NCBI GenBank assembly: GCA_905221605.1
Contig: CAJNDS010000347.1
Coordinates: 124,001-188,000 of the forward strand
DNA: 64,000 nucleotides
Source: Symbiodinium natans
Taxonomy: Eukaryota > Sar > Dinophyceae > Suessiales > Symbiodiniaceae
Direction of reading: 5' to 3'
Shown: positions 35,467 to 47,775 of the stretch, one piece after another
Numbering within the stretch: the first letter of the stretch is position 1
Layout of the letters: each line of letters opens with the position of its first letter
The notes under the pieces: generated by a model
What the model saw: only the letters and a program-made list of their open reading frames with translations
Told to the model about the DNA's origin: nothing
The model's database searches: none
Made by a program: the position numbers and the translations under genes

Positions 35467-36529
35467 CTGTGCAACAAAGAAGTAGACAGCAGTGGGCAGT
35501 GGCCGCTTGCAGGATCTGTCGGCAAAGGTGATTCCGTAGATTTGGGCATAGCTGAGATGCCGAGTGCAAGCGCCCCTCTATAAATATTTCAACGGAACCA
35601 CAGGCAAATTCACCGGCTCCCGGCCTCCCTCAGCACCCGAGCGCTGAAGGACGCCAACCCAACAAAAAAAACAACACGCGGCTGCAGCACACCAGCACAC
35701 GGAGCTCTCTGATCTTTCTGCTTGGCTGCGGTAAGCTGCTTGTAAGACCACACCCTGGAGTCTTAGATGCTCCCGCACACTGTCACACGAGGAAGGCCTG
35801 CGCTCTTAACCCTTGAGCACATCGAGCCAGCTTCCCTGGCATGGAAGCTCTTTTTCGCTCTGGCGAGGAAGTCTATGCGGGTGAGGTTGCTCGGAAACCT
35901 ACGAAGGGCCACTCTGTGGCAGCCTGCGCTTTAAAGCAACAGAATCTAGATTCCTGAATCCTACGTCTAGTTGATGGACTATGACGAGATTGTAAAAGGT
36001 GTCAAGCTGAAGTTGCGATTCAGTCCGATTCAGCTGCGTCACAGCCTAAAGCTACGATGCTGCAGGAGCTTAGCATTGCCGCCCCCGTCGTGTTGCAAGC
36101 TCAAGTTTCGAGCTGCTACCATTACCGTGAAGGTCGGCACTTCTGTGGCCTATGCGGCAGATATGAAAAATGCCAAACAGTGCGCTGTGAGCTCGCAGAA
36201 GGTCCTGCTGCTTTGGCATGTGGTTACAAGCCGCCTATAGATTTAAACCTGCTTGCGCCGAAACCTTTAAGCTTCAAGTGTGCTGAACATGCTAAAGTTC
36301 AAAGGCCGATTCTTGCATAGACAGGTCGTCGCAGCAATCTTGACATCGCATGCAGTGTAAGAGGTAGCCTGGCATAAGCTCCAGCATGTCACTGCCACCG
36401 CGTCACAGCTCCTCACCCTTCTTCCTGGAAAGCGACAGGGGTGGTTTAGGTTTTGCAAGTACGGATGACGGACGCATCCAAGCCTCATCGAGCAAGGGTG
36501 AGACTGGAGGGCAGCTAGCCCTCCAGCCC

Positions 36530-39165
36530 GGCCGGGCGAGCATCATGAGCATCAGCCGCAAGGCTGTTGATGTTCTCCTGCCGGGAGGGCGAGCATCATG
36601 AGCATCAGCCGCATCGCTGGTGGTGCTCTGCAGCCGGCCGGGCAAGCATCACGAGCATCAGCCGCAAGACTGTTTGGCTTCAGCCTCTGTTGGTGTTCAG
36701 CAGCCGGCCGGGGCGAGCATCATTAGCATCAGCTGCAGGCTGTTGGTGTTCAGCAGCCGGCCGGGCGAGCATCACGAGCATCAGCTGCTAGGCTGTTGGT
36801 GTTCAGCAGCCGGCCGGGGCGGGGCGAGCATATCAGCTGCTAGGCTGTTGGTGTTCAGCAGCCGGCCGGGGCGGGGCGAGCATATCAGCTGCTAGGCTGT
36901 TGGTGTTCAGCAGCCGGCCGGGCGAGCATCACGAGCATCAGCTGCTAGGCTGTTGGTGTTCAGCAGCCGGCCCGGCGAGCATCATGAGCATCAGCTGCTA
37001 GGCTGTTGGTGTTCAGCAGCCGGCCGGGCGAGCATCATGAGCATCAGCTGCGAGGCTGTTTGTGTTCAGCAGCCGGACGGGCGAGCATCATGAGCATCAG
37101 CTGCTAGGCTGTTGGTGTTCAGCAGCCGGCCGGGCGAGCATCATGAGCATCAGCTGCTAGGCTGTTGGTGTTCAGCAGCCGGCCGGGCGAGCATCATGAG
37201 CATCAGCTGCTAGGCCAGCTCAGCAGCCGGCCGGGCGAGCATCATGAGCATCAGCTGCTAGGCTGTTGGTGTTCAGCAGCCGGCCGGGCGAGCATCATGA
37301 GCATCAGCTGCTAGGCTGTTGGTGTTCAGCAACCGGCCGGGCGAGCTTCATGAGCATCAGCTGCTAGGCTGTTGGTGTTCAGCAGCCGGCCGGGCGAGCA
37401 TGAGCATCAGCTGCTAGGCTGCTGGTGTTCAGCAGCCGGCCGGGCGAGCATCATGAGCATCAACTGCTAGGCTGTTGGGCCTGGCGAGGCAGGCATCATG
37501 AGCATCAGCTGCTAGGCTGTTGGTGTTCAGCAGCCGGCCGGGCGAGCATCATGAGCATCAGCTGCGAGGCTGTTTGTGTTCAGCAGCCGGACGGGCGAGC
37601 ATCATGAGCATCAGCTGCTAGGCTGTTGGTGTTCAGCAGCCGGCCGGGCGCGCATCACGAGCATCAGCTGCTAGGCTGTTGGTGTTCAGCAGCCGGCCGG
37701 GCGAGCATCATGAGCATCAGCTCCTAAACTGTTGGTGTTCAGCCCGGCCGGGCGAGCATCATGAGCATCAGCTGCTAGGCTGTTGGTGTTCAGCAGCCGG
37801 CCGGGCGAGCATCAGCTGCTAGGCTGTTGGTGTTCAGCAGCCGGACGGGCGAGCATCATGAGCATCAGCTGCTAGGCTGTGTGTTCAGCAGCCGGCCGGG
37901 CGAGCATCATGAGCATCAGCTGCTAGGCTGTTGGTGTTCAGCAGCCGGCCGGGCGAGCATCATGAGCATCAGCTGCTAGGCTGTTGGTGTTCAGCAGCCG
38001 GCCGGGCGAGCATCATGAGCATCAGCTGCTAGGCTGTTGGTGTTCAGCAGCCGGCCGGGCGAGCATCACGAGCATCAGCAGCCGGCCGGGCGAGCATCAC
38101 GAGCATCAGCTGCTAGGCTGTTGGTGTTCAGCAGCCGGCCGGGCGAGCATCATGAGCATCAGCTGCTAGGCTGTTGGTGTTCAGCAGCCGGCCGGGCGAG
38201 CATCACGAGCATCACGAGCATCAGCTGCTAGGCTGTTGGTGTTCAGCACCCGGCCGGGCGAGCATCATGAGCATCAGCTGCTAGGCTGTTGATCACGAGC
38301 ATCAGCTGCTAGGCTGTTGGTGTTCAGCAGCCGGCCGGGCGAGCATCATGAGCATCAGCTGCTAGTGTTCAGCAGCCGGGCAGGCGAGCATCACGAGCAT
38401 GAGCTGCTAGGCTGTTGGTGTTCAGCACCCGGCCGGGCGAGCATCATGAGCATCAGCTGCTAGGCTGTTGGTGTTCAGCAGCCGGCTGGGCGAGCATCAT
38501 GAGCATCAGCTGCTGGGCTGTTGGTGTTCAGCAGCCGGCCGGGCGAGGCAGGCATCATGAGCATCAGCTGCTAGGCTGTTGGTGTTCGGCAGCCGTCCGG
38601 GCGAGCATCATGAGCATCAGCTGCTAGGCTGTTGGTGTTCAGCAGCCGGCCGGGCGAGCATCATGAGCATCAGCTGCTAGGCTGTTGGTGTTCAGCAGCC
38701 GGCCGGGCGAGCATCACGAGCATCAGCTGCTAGGCTGTTGGTGTTCAGCAGCCGGCCGGGCGAGCATCATGAGCATCAGCTGCTAGGCTGTTGGTGTTCA
38801 GCAGCCGGCCCTGCGAGCATCATGAGCATCAGCTGCTAGGCTGCTGTGTTCGGCAGCCGGCCGGGCGAGCATCATGAGCATCAGCTGCTAGGCTGTTGGT
38901 GTTCAGCAGCCGGCCGGGCGAGCATCATGAGCATCAGCTGCTAGGCTCGGCCCTGCGAGCATCATATCATGAGCATCAGCTGCTAGGCTGTTGGTGTTCA
39001 GCAGCCGGCCGGGCGAGCATCATGAGCATCAGCTGCTAGGCTGTTGGTGTTCAGCAGCCGGCCCTGCGAGCATCACGAGCATCAGCTGCTAGGCTGTTGG
39101 TGTTCAGCAGCCGGCCCTGCGAGCATCACGAGCATCAGCTGCTAGGCTGTTGGTGTTCAGCTGCA
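36530..39165 (+). repeat. 53-bp minisatellite array, about 50 copies
   Basis: The unit is 53 bp: GTTCAGCAGCCGGCCGGGCG, then AGCATCATGAGCATCAGCTG, then CTAGGCTGTTGGT. Copies are highly alike. Variation is mostly C/T in CATCAYGAGC and small truncations, and some units carry an extra CATCACGAG. The length is not a multiple of three and all frames shift, so it is not protein-coding. Each unit has the self-complementary core CCGGCCGG. Diverged relatives occur at three other places in the window. Confidence 0.95.
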
Positions 39166-39236
39166 ATCCTCACTCCTTCTCCAGCTCTCGGCTGGACTGA
39201 AGGGCTGGAGTCGTCCATCTCGTGACCCCGTGCCCT

Positions 39237-39238
39237 CC

Positions 39239-39269
<31 letters not shown>

Positions 39270-39271
39270 TG
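39237..39271. repeat. CTG/CAG trinucleotide repeat
   Basis: About eleven CTG/TTG units shortly after the minisatellite. It is in frame with a serine run on the minus strand, but no coding case is made. Confidence 0.85.
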
Positions 39272-39951
39272 CAGTAGTAGCTGTTTGCTGCGATGTGTCG
39301 GAAAATTGTTTCGTGCATTGCTGTGCTTTTTTCTGGTGACCAGTTTCATCATGATGTTCCACTGAAAGCGAACTTAGCACACTTAGCGATAGGATGCCGT
39401 GATCATTGATCCTTTCGCATTGATGCTGGGACCTCGCCAATCGGCGCCCCCGATCTCCCCCGTGCAGCTTGGATTGGAGGCCCTTGACACAAACAAACCC
39501 TTATCCTCAGCTTGCCAAGAGCTCAGTTCCAAGTCCAGCCCGCAGCAACAACCTGGCCCCTCGCGTCACCAGGAAATACCAACTTTGGGTAACATTGGGC
39601 TTGTGAGTTCAAAGCTGTTGCCAGCAACTCCAAAACCAAGCATAAAGTTTTGCGCTCAGTAGCAGACAGGCAGTATGTAGATATGCTGAGGAACAGGCTT
39701 GGCTTTGAGGATCTGCTTCAGCATTTTGAGCGTGAAAGTCCTTAGGTTTTACATTCTACCGACTTTGACCCCGCCTCCGAGCACTGGCAGGTGGCTCTGG
39801 GCCCCGTGCGCCTTCTCACGCACATCGGCCTTCAAAGTGCCTGCAACTGTGAAGGGGAGGTTTTGGAGGCAAAGGCGCCGTTTGCATGAGGAGTCTTGGA
39901 AAGGGGGGGGCACCGCAATATAGATCCCAAGAAGCACAAACTCAACAAAAC

Positions 39952-40029
39952 AATGTTGAACGGGATGTCTTCGAACGCTGTTCCCTCCAAAAATGAGGGG
40001 CCTTCCGTCTGCTTGACGAGCTTGGCAAC
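39952..40029 (-). CDS. Candidate exon, 26 codons
   Basis: Acceptor TTTCGGCAG, donor GTTTTG, phase 0 at both ends. The product is VAKLVKQTEGPSFLEGTAFE then DIPFNI. The frame is open upstream to an ATG at 40066-40068 (MALSLLQQRVFRQ), so this could be the first exon of a gene extended to that start. Family unknown. Confidence 0.45.
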
Positions 40030-40444
40030 CTGCCGAAAGACACGCTGTTGAAGAAGGCTTAGAGCCATAAATTTACATTGGCACTGCGCCTGCCCGATGC
40101 TTCATGCCCCCAAAGAAGGCATGACATTACATCGGACTGAATCTGTCGGTTGCTAGGAGATGTTGGTGCATTGGCGGCTCTCTATCGGACGAGTGGTATG
40201 TGCAAAAACTCAGTCCGCTCTTCGGTCATTTGCACCAGCCTCTGCTTCGACGTCAGCCTGGGAGCTCTTCGCCTTCAGCCGGAATTGAGAAGCGAAAGGT
40301 GACGTTTACCTTTCGAATTCGGGAACGGTTTAAGAGAGTCATGGGGGAACATGAGATCTTCCCCAACTCGAGGGCGGTGCCCACGTGTCCAGCAGCGCGA
40401 TCTCATTAGACCTTGGTGGAGGATGCTGCGTTTTGGTTGCGCAG

Positions 40445-41119
40445 CTTCATGGGACAAGCAATCAGGAGACATTGTGTTAAGCATATCCTATGACGAACCC
40501 CTGGTGGTAAAGTCCGCCCTGCGGCTTATCCGAGACGTATCCGTGGGTCTCTACGGGGCCTGCATTACCTGAGCCTGACGTTAATAGTTTTGTCTGGGTT
40601 GACCCAGCTGCAAGCAATCCTCAACAGGAGAACGCCCCAAAACCGTATCCACTCATCCCTGGGTCAAAGCAGCTCGCTGGAGAGGACACAGTGTTCAAGA
40701 TCACCTTCTGATTCGAACTTGCCCAGTAAAAATAGGCATTCTTCATTGAAGACGTGAAGAAGCCCTGCAGTTCTCGGAGCCATTTTCGAGGTGTCTACGC
40801 ACGGTACTCAACTGTGAAAGCGTCAGCGTCAGGAATCTCCCAAAGGTTGGATGCAGGGAAGCTCAGCAGAACAGCCAAGGTGCAGACAAAGCTACAGCTG
40901 CAACCGCAGCCCTGCGGCCCTTCGGCCCTTCGACCCTTGTTACCGACACAGGGGTTCTTCTAAAAGCTGTAAAAGAAGCCCTGCCAACACACGAACTTGA
41001 CGATATCTGTAGTACCATCATAGCATACCTAAGTGTATATGAAGAAAGGGAGCCTCACGTCCTACAGCCGCAAACTCAGCAGTTTGTGATGTTGCCGCCA
41101 GAGCTCATGGAGAGCCTTG
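40445..41119 (+). CDS. Three candidate exons of a plus-strand gene
   Basis: The blocks are 40445-40536 (after GTTGCGCAG; contains DKQSGDIVLSISYDEPLVVK; donor GTATCC), 40588-40690 (FVWVDPAASNPQQENAPKPY; donor GTGTTC) and 40952-41119 (after GACACAG; LLKAVKEALPTHELDDICST, then SVYEEREPHVLQPQTQQFVM; donor GTAGGC). Each is open, of normal soluble composition and bounded by usable splice sites. The phases of the first two do not match and their intron would be only 51 nt, so the exact ends are unsettled or the copy is damaged. No family recognised. Confidence 0.42.
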
Positions 41120-41199
41120 GTAGGCAATCATGTCAAAAGATGGAGGCCTACTTCATTTTCATGAAGAAAAATCATACGCTATGATCATGCAGGGATGTC

Positions 41200-41232
41200 T
41201 ATCTATACATGTATATATATATAATACATAAA
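41200..41232. repeat. TA-rich microsatellite
   Basis: TATATA/TACATA simple sequence just past the plus-strand exon candidate. Confidence 0.85.
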
Positions 41233-41842
41233 TGTTCTACATGCATACGTACATACATCCAGCATACATATCACACGAAAGTTGTGTCTGGGTCGGCCTC
41301 TTGCCTAATGCCTTTTGATGCCGAAACCCGAACTGCACCCATGCAAATAAAGGTGTAGCGACGAACCACTCTGCAAACTACTTGCGCTTCGGATTCTAGG
41401 GCAGACGAAAGCCCTCAGCTAGTAGACTTAGAGCTTCTAGTACCTGGTAATGCTTGGGTTCTGCGTGGAATTTGGGAGCGTCATATGACTGTGTTTTGCT
41501 AACACATAGAATGCCTGGCACTAGCTGAACGCTTAGCTCGTGTCATTGTTGTGGTCATGTTGCTCCTTACGTGCCACACAATCATTGCCAGCGTGCTCTC
41601 CCCTCCCACGTGTTCGTCAACAAACCTAGAACCCTCGCCAGAAACCTCAACCCCTGGGAGCTTCGGCCGTGGGCGGTTAGCCTGGGAAACCGCTGCCACC
41701 TCCACTGCCATGCATGTCCTGTCAGAGGGCGTCGAAATAGGGCATGCCCAGAAAACGAAAATGCACTCCGCAAGCGGTCATTGCAGACACAGAGGCAACT
41801 AAACATTGTTGTGTTAGCAAGTAGGCCCCTGCAGTCCTGAAC

Positions 41843-41900
41843 CTGCTGCATCTTCTCCTGCGCCTCCTTGAGCTTCTTCTGTGTCTCGAGCATCATCTGC
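41843..41900 (-). CDS. Coiled-coil exon, 19 codons
   Basis: Acceptor TTCGGCCCAG, donor GTTCAG, 1 nt plus 19 codons. The product QMMLETQKKLKEAQEKMQQ is a textbook amphipathic coiled coil. The entry phase matches the exit phase of the exon at 45988-45908, so the two may lie in one gene. Confidence 0.55.
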
Positions 41901-42471
41901 CTGGGCCGAATAGGCTCCGATCGATACCGGGTGAAATAAACCAGAGTAACTGGCAAAGGCTTGGAGTGAGAGCCTGCAGGGAACCCCACATCGAACAGGA
42001 GAACCGAAAAAGATCGAAGAAGCGGTTCACGCAAATGCGAAGCCTGCATCGAGGTCTGGGTGACAGGTATAGCCGAGAGGCGCCATCATCATCATCGGAT
42101 TCATGGGCGTGGCCTTGCGGAAAAATCCACACGACTCAAGCTAGATGGTTAAATTACCCATGTGCCATGTGCACTCATGTGATACTAATGTGCCAGGCAC
42201 GATTCACCAATTGAAGTTCTGGCTTGGCCGGATCGAAAGTATGCTGCTCAGCCAGGGCACACTGCCGGTGCTGGTACTCGCTGTATCGCTAGCGCCACCA
42301 CAGCCACCGCAGCCACCGGCACCGAAAAATCCTTCGAAGTCCCGGGCAGCTTTTGACAAGATATGAAAGTACCGTAGCAGTTGTGAGATGGTTCGAGGTC
42401 AAAGCCTCGAGAGCAATCCCTGGTCTGCGTGAGGCTCGCAAAACAAATCTGAACTTGACGTTACCAGTTAC

Positions 42472-42618
42472 CGGCAACAAGGCGAGGCAGGCTTGCCAGC
42501 TTCTGCGGTGCTCGGCAAACCAATCCTTCTTGAACCCCACTTGTTGTGCTATGAACCGTGTAAAGCCATTGCCCCCTTGCGGTGCGCATGACATCCTGGC
42601 CAGAAATTCAATGACTGC
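42472..42618 (-). CDS. Candidate exon, 49 codons
   Basis: A strong acceptor (CCCATTTCTCAG), donor GTAACT, phase 0 at both ends. The product starts AVIEFLARMSCAPQGGNGFT and continues RFIAQQVGFKKDWFAEHRRS then WQACLALLP. It looks like a folded helical domain, but I do not recognise it. This is one of the best-supported unassigned exons. Confidence 0.55.
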
Positions 42619-44118
42619 CTGAGAAATGGGTGCCCAACTCAAACAAGTGAGTGAATCACAAGTAATGACCACCCACCAGGTCATCTCTGACTTTGCCGGC
42701 CCTGCGATGATGCCTGGTCCCACGTTACCAACAACCCCGCAATCGATACATTTTCGAAAAAGAAAACATGAGCAACCTTCTACAACACGTTCCTGCAACT
42801 CCACTAACCCTCACGAGCTTGCAAGGACACAGAGCAGGGATGAGCAGGGCGAGGCTTGCAAGCGGGCTGTTGCCTTGCCCCATTCCACTGGACGAGCTCG
42901 ATGCACCTAAACAGGGGTCAGGCTTGTCTCATGCCTCTCATGCCTCTCAGCGCCCCGTAACTTCGCAACCAGCACTCCGAAGAATGAATGACTCAGTCTC
43001 AGCACATGCAAATTACGACTTGCATCGACGGCGCCCACACCTGTGCCATCAGACACTTCAAACTCAACGACGCCGAAGCAGTAACAAGAGGGCGTAAATA
43101 TAATAAGCATTTGCACCTAAATAGCTTGTTTTTGACCCTTTGACCTACACGAAGGATCCGCCTGGAATGTCGAAGGACGGCTGGTTGGAGTAGGCACCGC
43201 CGCCTCCCCTCCTCAGAAAGCTACCACATCTTTGGGGCCCACCTCTAAGCCGGTTTCTGGGCTTTGCAGTAAGAAGTTTATAGGATTTGAGATGGTACTG
43301 TAGTGCTACACTGGCAGCCAGCAATCATGGCTTCTCAGCAGCCACGCGAAGGAAGCCTTTGGCCGACCGAATCTTTGAGTTTCCCAACAACCCTTTGGGA
43401 TACAGTTGCCATGCTGTCGCCACCCTAGGATGTTTCCTACTTCCCTCAAAGGCAAGAAGCCTGAAGGCTGGCTCATCTGGCTCAAGCCCGACGAGCCATG
43501 CAAGGAATCCAGGAATGGGACGTAGGAGCCGTCTTCCATCGCCGCCGGTCCGACAACAAATTAGACCCAGGGGAAGTCTATAGGAGCATTCTGAGCATTC
43601 TCAAAGTTTTTGGGGAGTGCTGCCGAGCGGCCTCGCATCCATGACCGATGCACCTTGGCTCGCAGCCACGCCCGAAACTAAACATGCCACCTGCCAAAGC
43701 ACTTCTCCCGTCTCTACAACGTGAACCTCTGCGATTGTAGAATGAACTGCCAGGTTCAATCGTGTTATCCACAGGAGGCTTGCCCTGCAAGTCAACGCTG
43801 GAAGCCCAGCAGATTCTTCACCCAAAGAAGATCCTCGAATGACTCGCATAGGACAGGGAGCTGGAACCCTGCATGCTGGTCGCGCCCATGGAATGAAAGT
43901 CTTGGAATTGCGAGGCACCTTGTCGAAGCTTCAGGCACTACAGACAAGCGAAATGTGAGTATGAGCAAGCCGCTTCGAAAGCCCAAGAATCATCAGATCA
44001 AGGTGAATGGCATCTCCACCACAACTCCCGTGGAATCGGCTCGTAAGACACCGTTTTGCACAGGGATCTTCTTCAGGGCAGGCTTTTGAGGTTAATGTTG
44101 CACCCGCAATATTCTAGG

Positions 44119-44770
44119 GGGACGCTATTACGAAAAGTTTTTCGGCTATTCAGGATCTTGGCCCTTTGCTTTGGGGGTACACTATGATGAAAAGTTTTCG
44201 GGCCGTGACTGTGTTTTAAAGGGTTTCAGGAAGGCATAAGCTCCTCGAGAAGGAGAGATACTTGAAGCCTGATGCCTCGACTTTTCCAGGATCTCCGAAA
44301 ATCTTCTTTTTTCAGGGCGCCTTTTCTTTACAAATTCCTTGTTTAAAACTAATATGATTCCATAGGCGAATCCTATCCAGAAAGGGGGTACCTTACGGAG
44401 GCCTCCGGACATACTTTAATACCTTTGTTTGGGGGCCCGCTATAATGCAAGTCTCCCGGTGCCCGGGGCTCAGTCCTTCGGGCTTCAGGAAGGCATAAGC
44501 TTTCTCGAGAAGGAGAGATACTTGAAGCCTGAAGCCTCGACCTTTCCAGTTCTTTTTTCAGGGTGAAGGGGGTACCTTACGGAGACCTCCGGACATACTT
44601 TAATACCTTTGTTTCGGGGGCCGCTATCATGCAGGTCTCCCGGGGGCCGGGGCTCAGTCCTTCGGGTTTCAGGAAGGCATACGCTTTCTCGAGGAGAAGG
44701 GGTACTTGAAGCCTGAAGCCTCTCCAAGGTCGGGCGGTAGCTTACGGAGGCCTCCGGACCCCTTCCCTGC
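44119..44770. repeat. Tandem block repeat, about 170-185 bp, three copies
   Basis: The strings GGTACCTTACGGAG and ACTTGAAGCCTGAAGCCTC, with GGGGCTCAGTCCTTCGG, recur at spacings of about 183 and 166 bp. The first copy is partial and the last truncated. Copies differ by point changes and small indels. All frames are broken, so it is not coding. Confidence 0.85.
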
Positions 44771-44811
44771 CTGACTGTTTGGGGTCTTTTTTATTCATGG
44801 TCCTCGACTGT

Positions 44812-44828
44812 TTGGGGGGGGGGGGGGT
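44812..44828. repeat. G homopolymer
   Basis: About 15 consecutive G. Confidence 0.85.
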
Positions 44829-45769
44829 AGGATTAGTAAAGCAGGTCCAACAGTACCATTGCAGACGCCTCCAACGTGAACAGAAACCTGCTGCAGCCCG
44901 GCAATCTTCATCAGCAAGTCCCAACTAAGACTCCTCAAGCATGAAATTCGTTGTAACTCTCCGTTGTGCGCCAATGGAATGACACTTTTCTGCGAGCCTG
45001 CGCTGCCGCCAAATTCGGGCGGCAACGCCACGCCCGGCGCATCGCCTTGGCATGAGCAAGGGCAGCGGACTTTCAACAGAACTGTGGCCGGTTCACGCGA
45101 CAAACATTACCGCAAACAAAAGTTCTACGCCTCCATTGTGGGATCGCAAGGGTAAGATCTAAGAGTCCAGGTTTGTGGGGTCGGCACTGGTGTGAGAATT
45201 TCTTGTACTTAGAAGGCACCACCAAACGTGAAGGCCATTCCTGCTAGGCTTTGCATGTGCGCAAAGGGCTCATGCAACAGATGGCCTGAACAGATACAAA
45301 AGCTATGCTCTGTGTAAGTGGGGTTCTAGGTCGTGGGAGAAAACAGACTTGACAGCTTTTCCTCGTCCTTTGAATTCAATTACCCATTTCACTTTTCACA
45401 ATTCTCCGAGTTCCGACCCAACGGTGTCAGCCATCGGGGGAAGCAACACTGCATGGGGCAATGGGGCAGCAAGCCGCCCCCGTGATAGCTGGAATGTGCC
45501 CCGCCCCCAGAATTGTGCCCCCCAAAACAACCGGGGCAAGTATGCAGCACGGTGGATCTCAGCTTTTGCACACGTGCCAAGTTCAGGCCTCATTTGTTTC
45601 TTTTTGTGGGTGGGGGGGGGAGGCTAGTGATTCGACTGGAGCTTTCGGGTCTCGTCAGCGTCGTCCTTGTGAGGCCCACGCCCTCGTAGCCAGCCTGAAG
45701 CAAAGGGACAGTTGCGTCTCAAGCAATCCTGGATGGCTTTCAGGCAGTTGAAGACATAAGATACGTGTA

Positions 45770-45828
45770 TATGTGTATATATATATATGCATACATACAT
45801 ACATATATATATATATAATATAATATGC
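45770..45828. repeat. TATG/TACA microsatellite
   Basis: Mixed TATA, TACA and CATA units, simple sequence. Confidence 0.9.
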
Positions 45829-45907
45829 ATAAAAACGTCATGGACAAATCGCGCAGTGCCCGAACCACATCCACGCCCTGACCTGACAAAGCCTACATGT
45901 AACTTGC

Positions 45908-45988
45908 CTGAGACTCTTCTGCATGTCGGCCTCTGCTGCCATAATCGCCGCGCGTCGGGCGCGCTGGGCCTCCTCCTGCTGCTGGCGC
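45908..45988 (-). CDS. Coiled-coil exon with consensus GC donor
   Basis: Acceptor CTGCCCACAG, donor GCAAGT, 1 nt plus 26 codons plus 2 nt. The product RQQQEEAQRARRAAIMAAEA then DMQKSL is an alanine/glutamine/arginine-rich coiled coil. The GC donor has otherwise perfect consensus. The entry phase fits the upstream exon at 46554-46466. Confidence 0.6.
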
Positions 45989-46465
45989 CTGTGGGCAGGG
46001 ATGATCCGTTTCCGCTATGCAGCCATGCATCTGGACTTCCAACGCATGCTCTGAAGCAAAAGGGCTACCATGAATGTGAAATGACTTGCGCACTTAAAAA
46101 TCTCTGATACTGCACGCGCGACTAGTGTCGAGGTTACAACGGAACAAATGAATCGCCGCGAAGTCGCTTCATAGCTTTCGCCTCTGCCTCAGGCACGGTT
46201 CACAGTTCAGGTGCTCAACCTCAATTAGCCCATTCATGGTGCTCCAATCTGCATGTCTGTGAGGTTCCGCGGCCATGCCATACGCAGCAATGGCTGTACA
46301 TGCAATAAAGATGGTTGTGTTATAGTTGCTACTCGCACTGCTCAGATGCACCCTCTCCACGGTTTTGGCTTCTGGAGATTTAGGGTGCGCAATAACGATT
46401 AAGGAGCAGTGCAGGCCGCAGGGTATTGCTTCTCAAGAAGGAGGCCGAACGCCTTACAGCCTTGC

Positions 46466-46554
46466 ATGTCACAACGTGCAAGAATGCTCCATGCCTGCTT
46501 CTCTTTTCGCGCTTCCCGTCGTTCAATCTCGAGGTCTACCTGTGCCAAGTTCAA
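46466..46554 (-). CDS. Coiled-coil exon with GC donor
   Basis: Acceptor CCCAAACGCAG, donor GCAAGG, 29 codons plus 2 nt. The product is LNLAQVDLEIERREARKEKQ then AWSILARCD, a charged helix. It joins in phase to the exon at 45988 to give a continuous helical stretch of about 55 residues. The frame also stays open past the donor, so the end is inference. Confidence 0.55.
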
Positions 46555-47378
46555 CTGCGTTTGGGAGATACCTTATGCTTCTGGGTTGATCGGATTCTTT
46601 GTTTGTAGTAAAGCAAAATTGTGATCACTTGAAAACTCTGTGTCAACCTTTTCTCGGCATTAGCTTGGCTAAAGTGGAGGTAGGGAGTACTCTTTCTGAT
46701 AGAGCAGACGGTCGTGCGTGCCGAGAAAGCTGACAGAGTTCACTAAACAGGGTCATGCCTCACCGAAGGCTCTGCACTTCTGCAGTTTTCCTGACTCCCT
46801 CTGCCCCACCGTGGCTGCCAAGGAAGTTCAAGCGATTCTTTGAAGGCAAGGTACGTGGTGTGCACTTTTTTGGTTTTGAGGTTAAGGGTCTAAAGCTTCT
46901 AAGATTCTAGGAGCAAAGGCTCGAGGAGACCGTGCTCGGCATGTAGCAACGGTTAGTAAGCAACAGTGTCTGATGGGACAAGAGCATGGGCCAAGCAGCC
47001 TCCTTCTGGAGATACTGAAACCGCAGCACCTGGCGGCAGTCTCTTGAAATCAACCCACGCATCATCCTAGGATGAGGGACCTCCTAAAGCCTTCAGATCG
47101 AACACCCGGCATGGCTCTATGCCCATCTGCTCTCTCAGAACTACTCAGAATGGTCAACATCAGCGGGCGATTGTTGCAGTCGTCCTGCCTGGGTGTATGT
47201 GGCACGGATGTCACCTGGAGTTTCTGAATGCAGTTACGGACTGTAACTGTCAGCTGCTGGCACAAGCAAGTGCGCTTCTACATCCGGAGCTTAGCGCAGG
47301 AAGCATCTGCTTCAGATTCCAGGGGCATCTCACCCCGTGGCCAGAGGGGGTGAAAATCTGCTGCCGGGAGACTTGCAC

Positions 47379-47427
47379 TGTACGGCCCACGCTTCTTCTT
47401 GGACATCACCATGTTCTGATAGTTCTC
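47379..47427 (-). CDS. Candidate exon, basic, 16 codons
   Basis: Acceptor CATCTTCTGCAG, donor GTGCAA, phase 0 to 1. The product ENYQNMVMSKKKRGPY is basic. It joins in phase 0 to the exon at 47852-47776 across an intron of 348 nt. Confidence 0.5.
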
Positions 47428-47775
47428 CTGCAGAAGATGGCATGCTTGACTTCGCGGGAGCCACCTCTGAGAATCTGAGAAACAATTAAACACCCCCCTG
47501 GACAAACATTCCAAGCTCAAAGATTCCCAAGTGCTCAGGGCTCAGATGGGCTCAGCATGTCTCAGCCTTTGAAGCGAGGTCCTCCTGCTTCAGGTCATGC
47601 TTCCGCTGGTGGAGCTCTTCGATGGAAAGCTTTTCCAAGTTTTGCGGCCTGGGTGTGTCCACTGGATAGACCATGGCCTAGGAGCCTACGAGGCACCCTA
47701 CAAGCTCCGAAGCAAAACGCCCACAAATAAAAAGTTAAGTCTTGAAGCCGAAACCATCAAGGCCCGCCCCACCAC

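Noticed and set aside
36530-39165. Apparent plus-strand frames of 60-90 codons with repeated SAAGRASI/MSISC peptides
   Set aside because: They are products of the 53-bp repeat, whose length is not a multiple of three. Frames shift from unit to unit and stops recur.
36530-39165. CRISPR-like array
   Set aside because: The repeats are contiguous 53-bp tandem units with no unique spacers, in a eukaryotic context.
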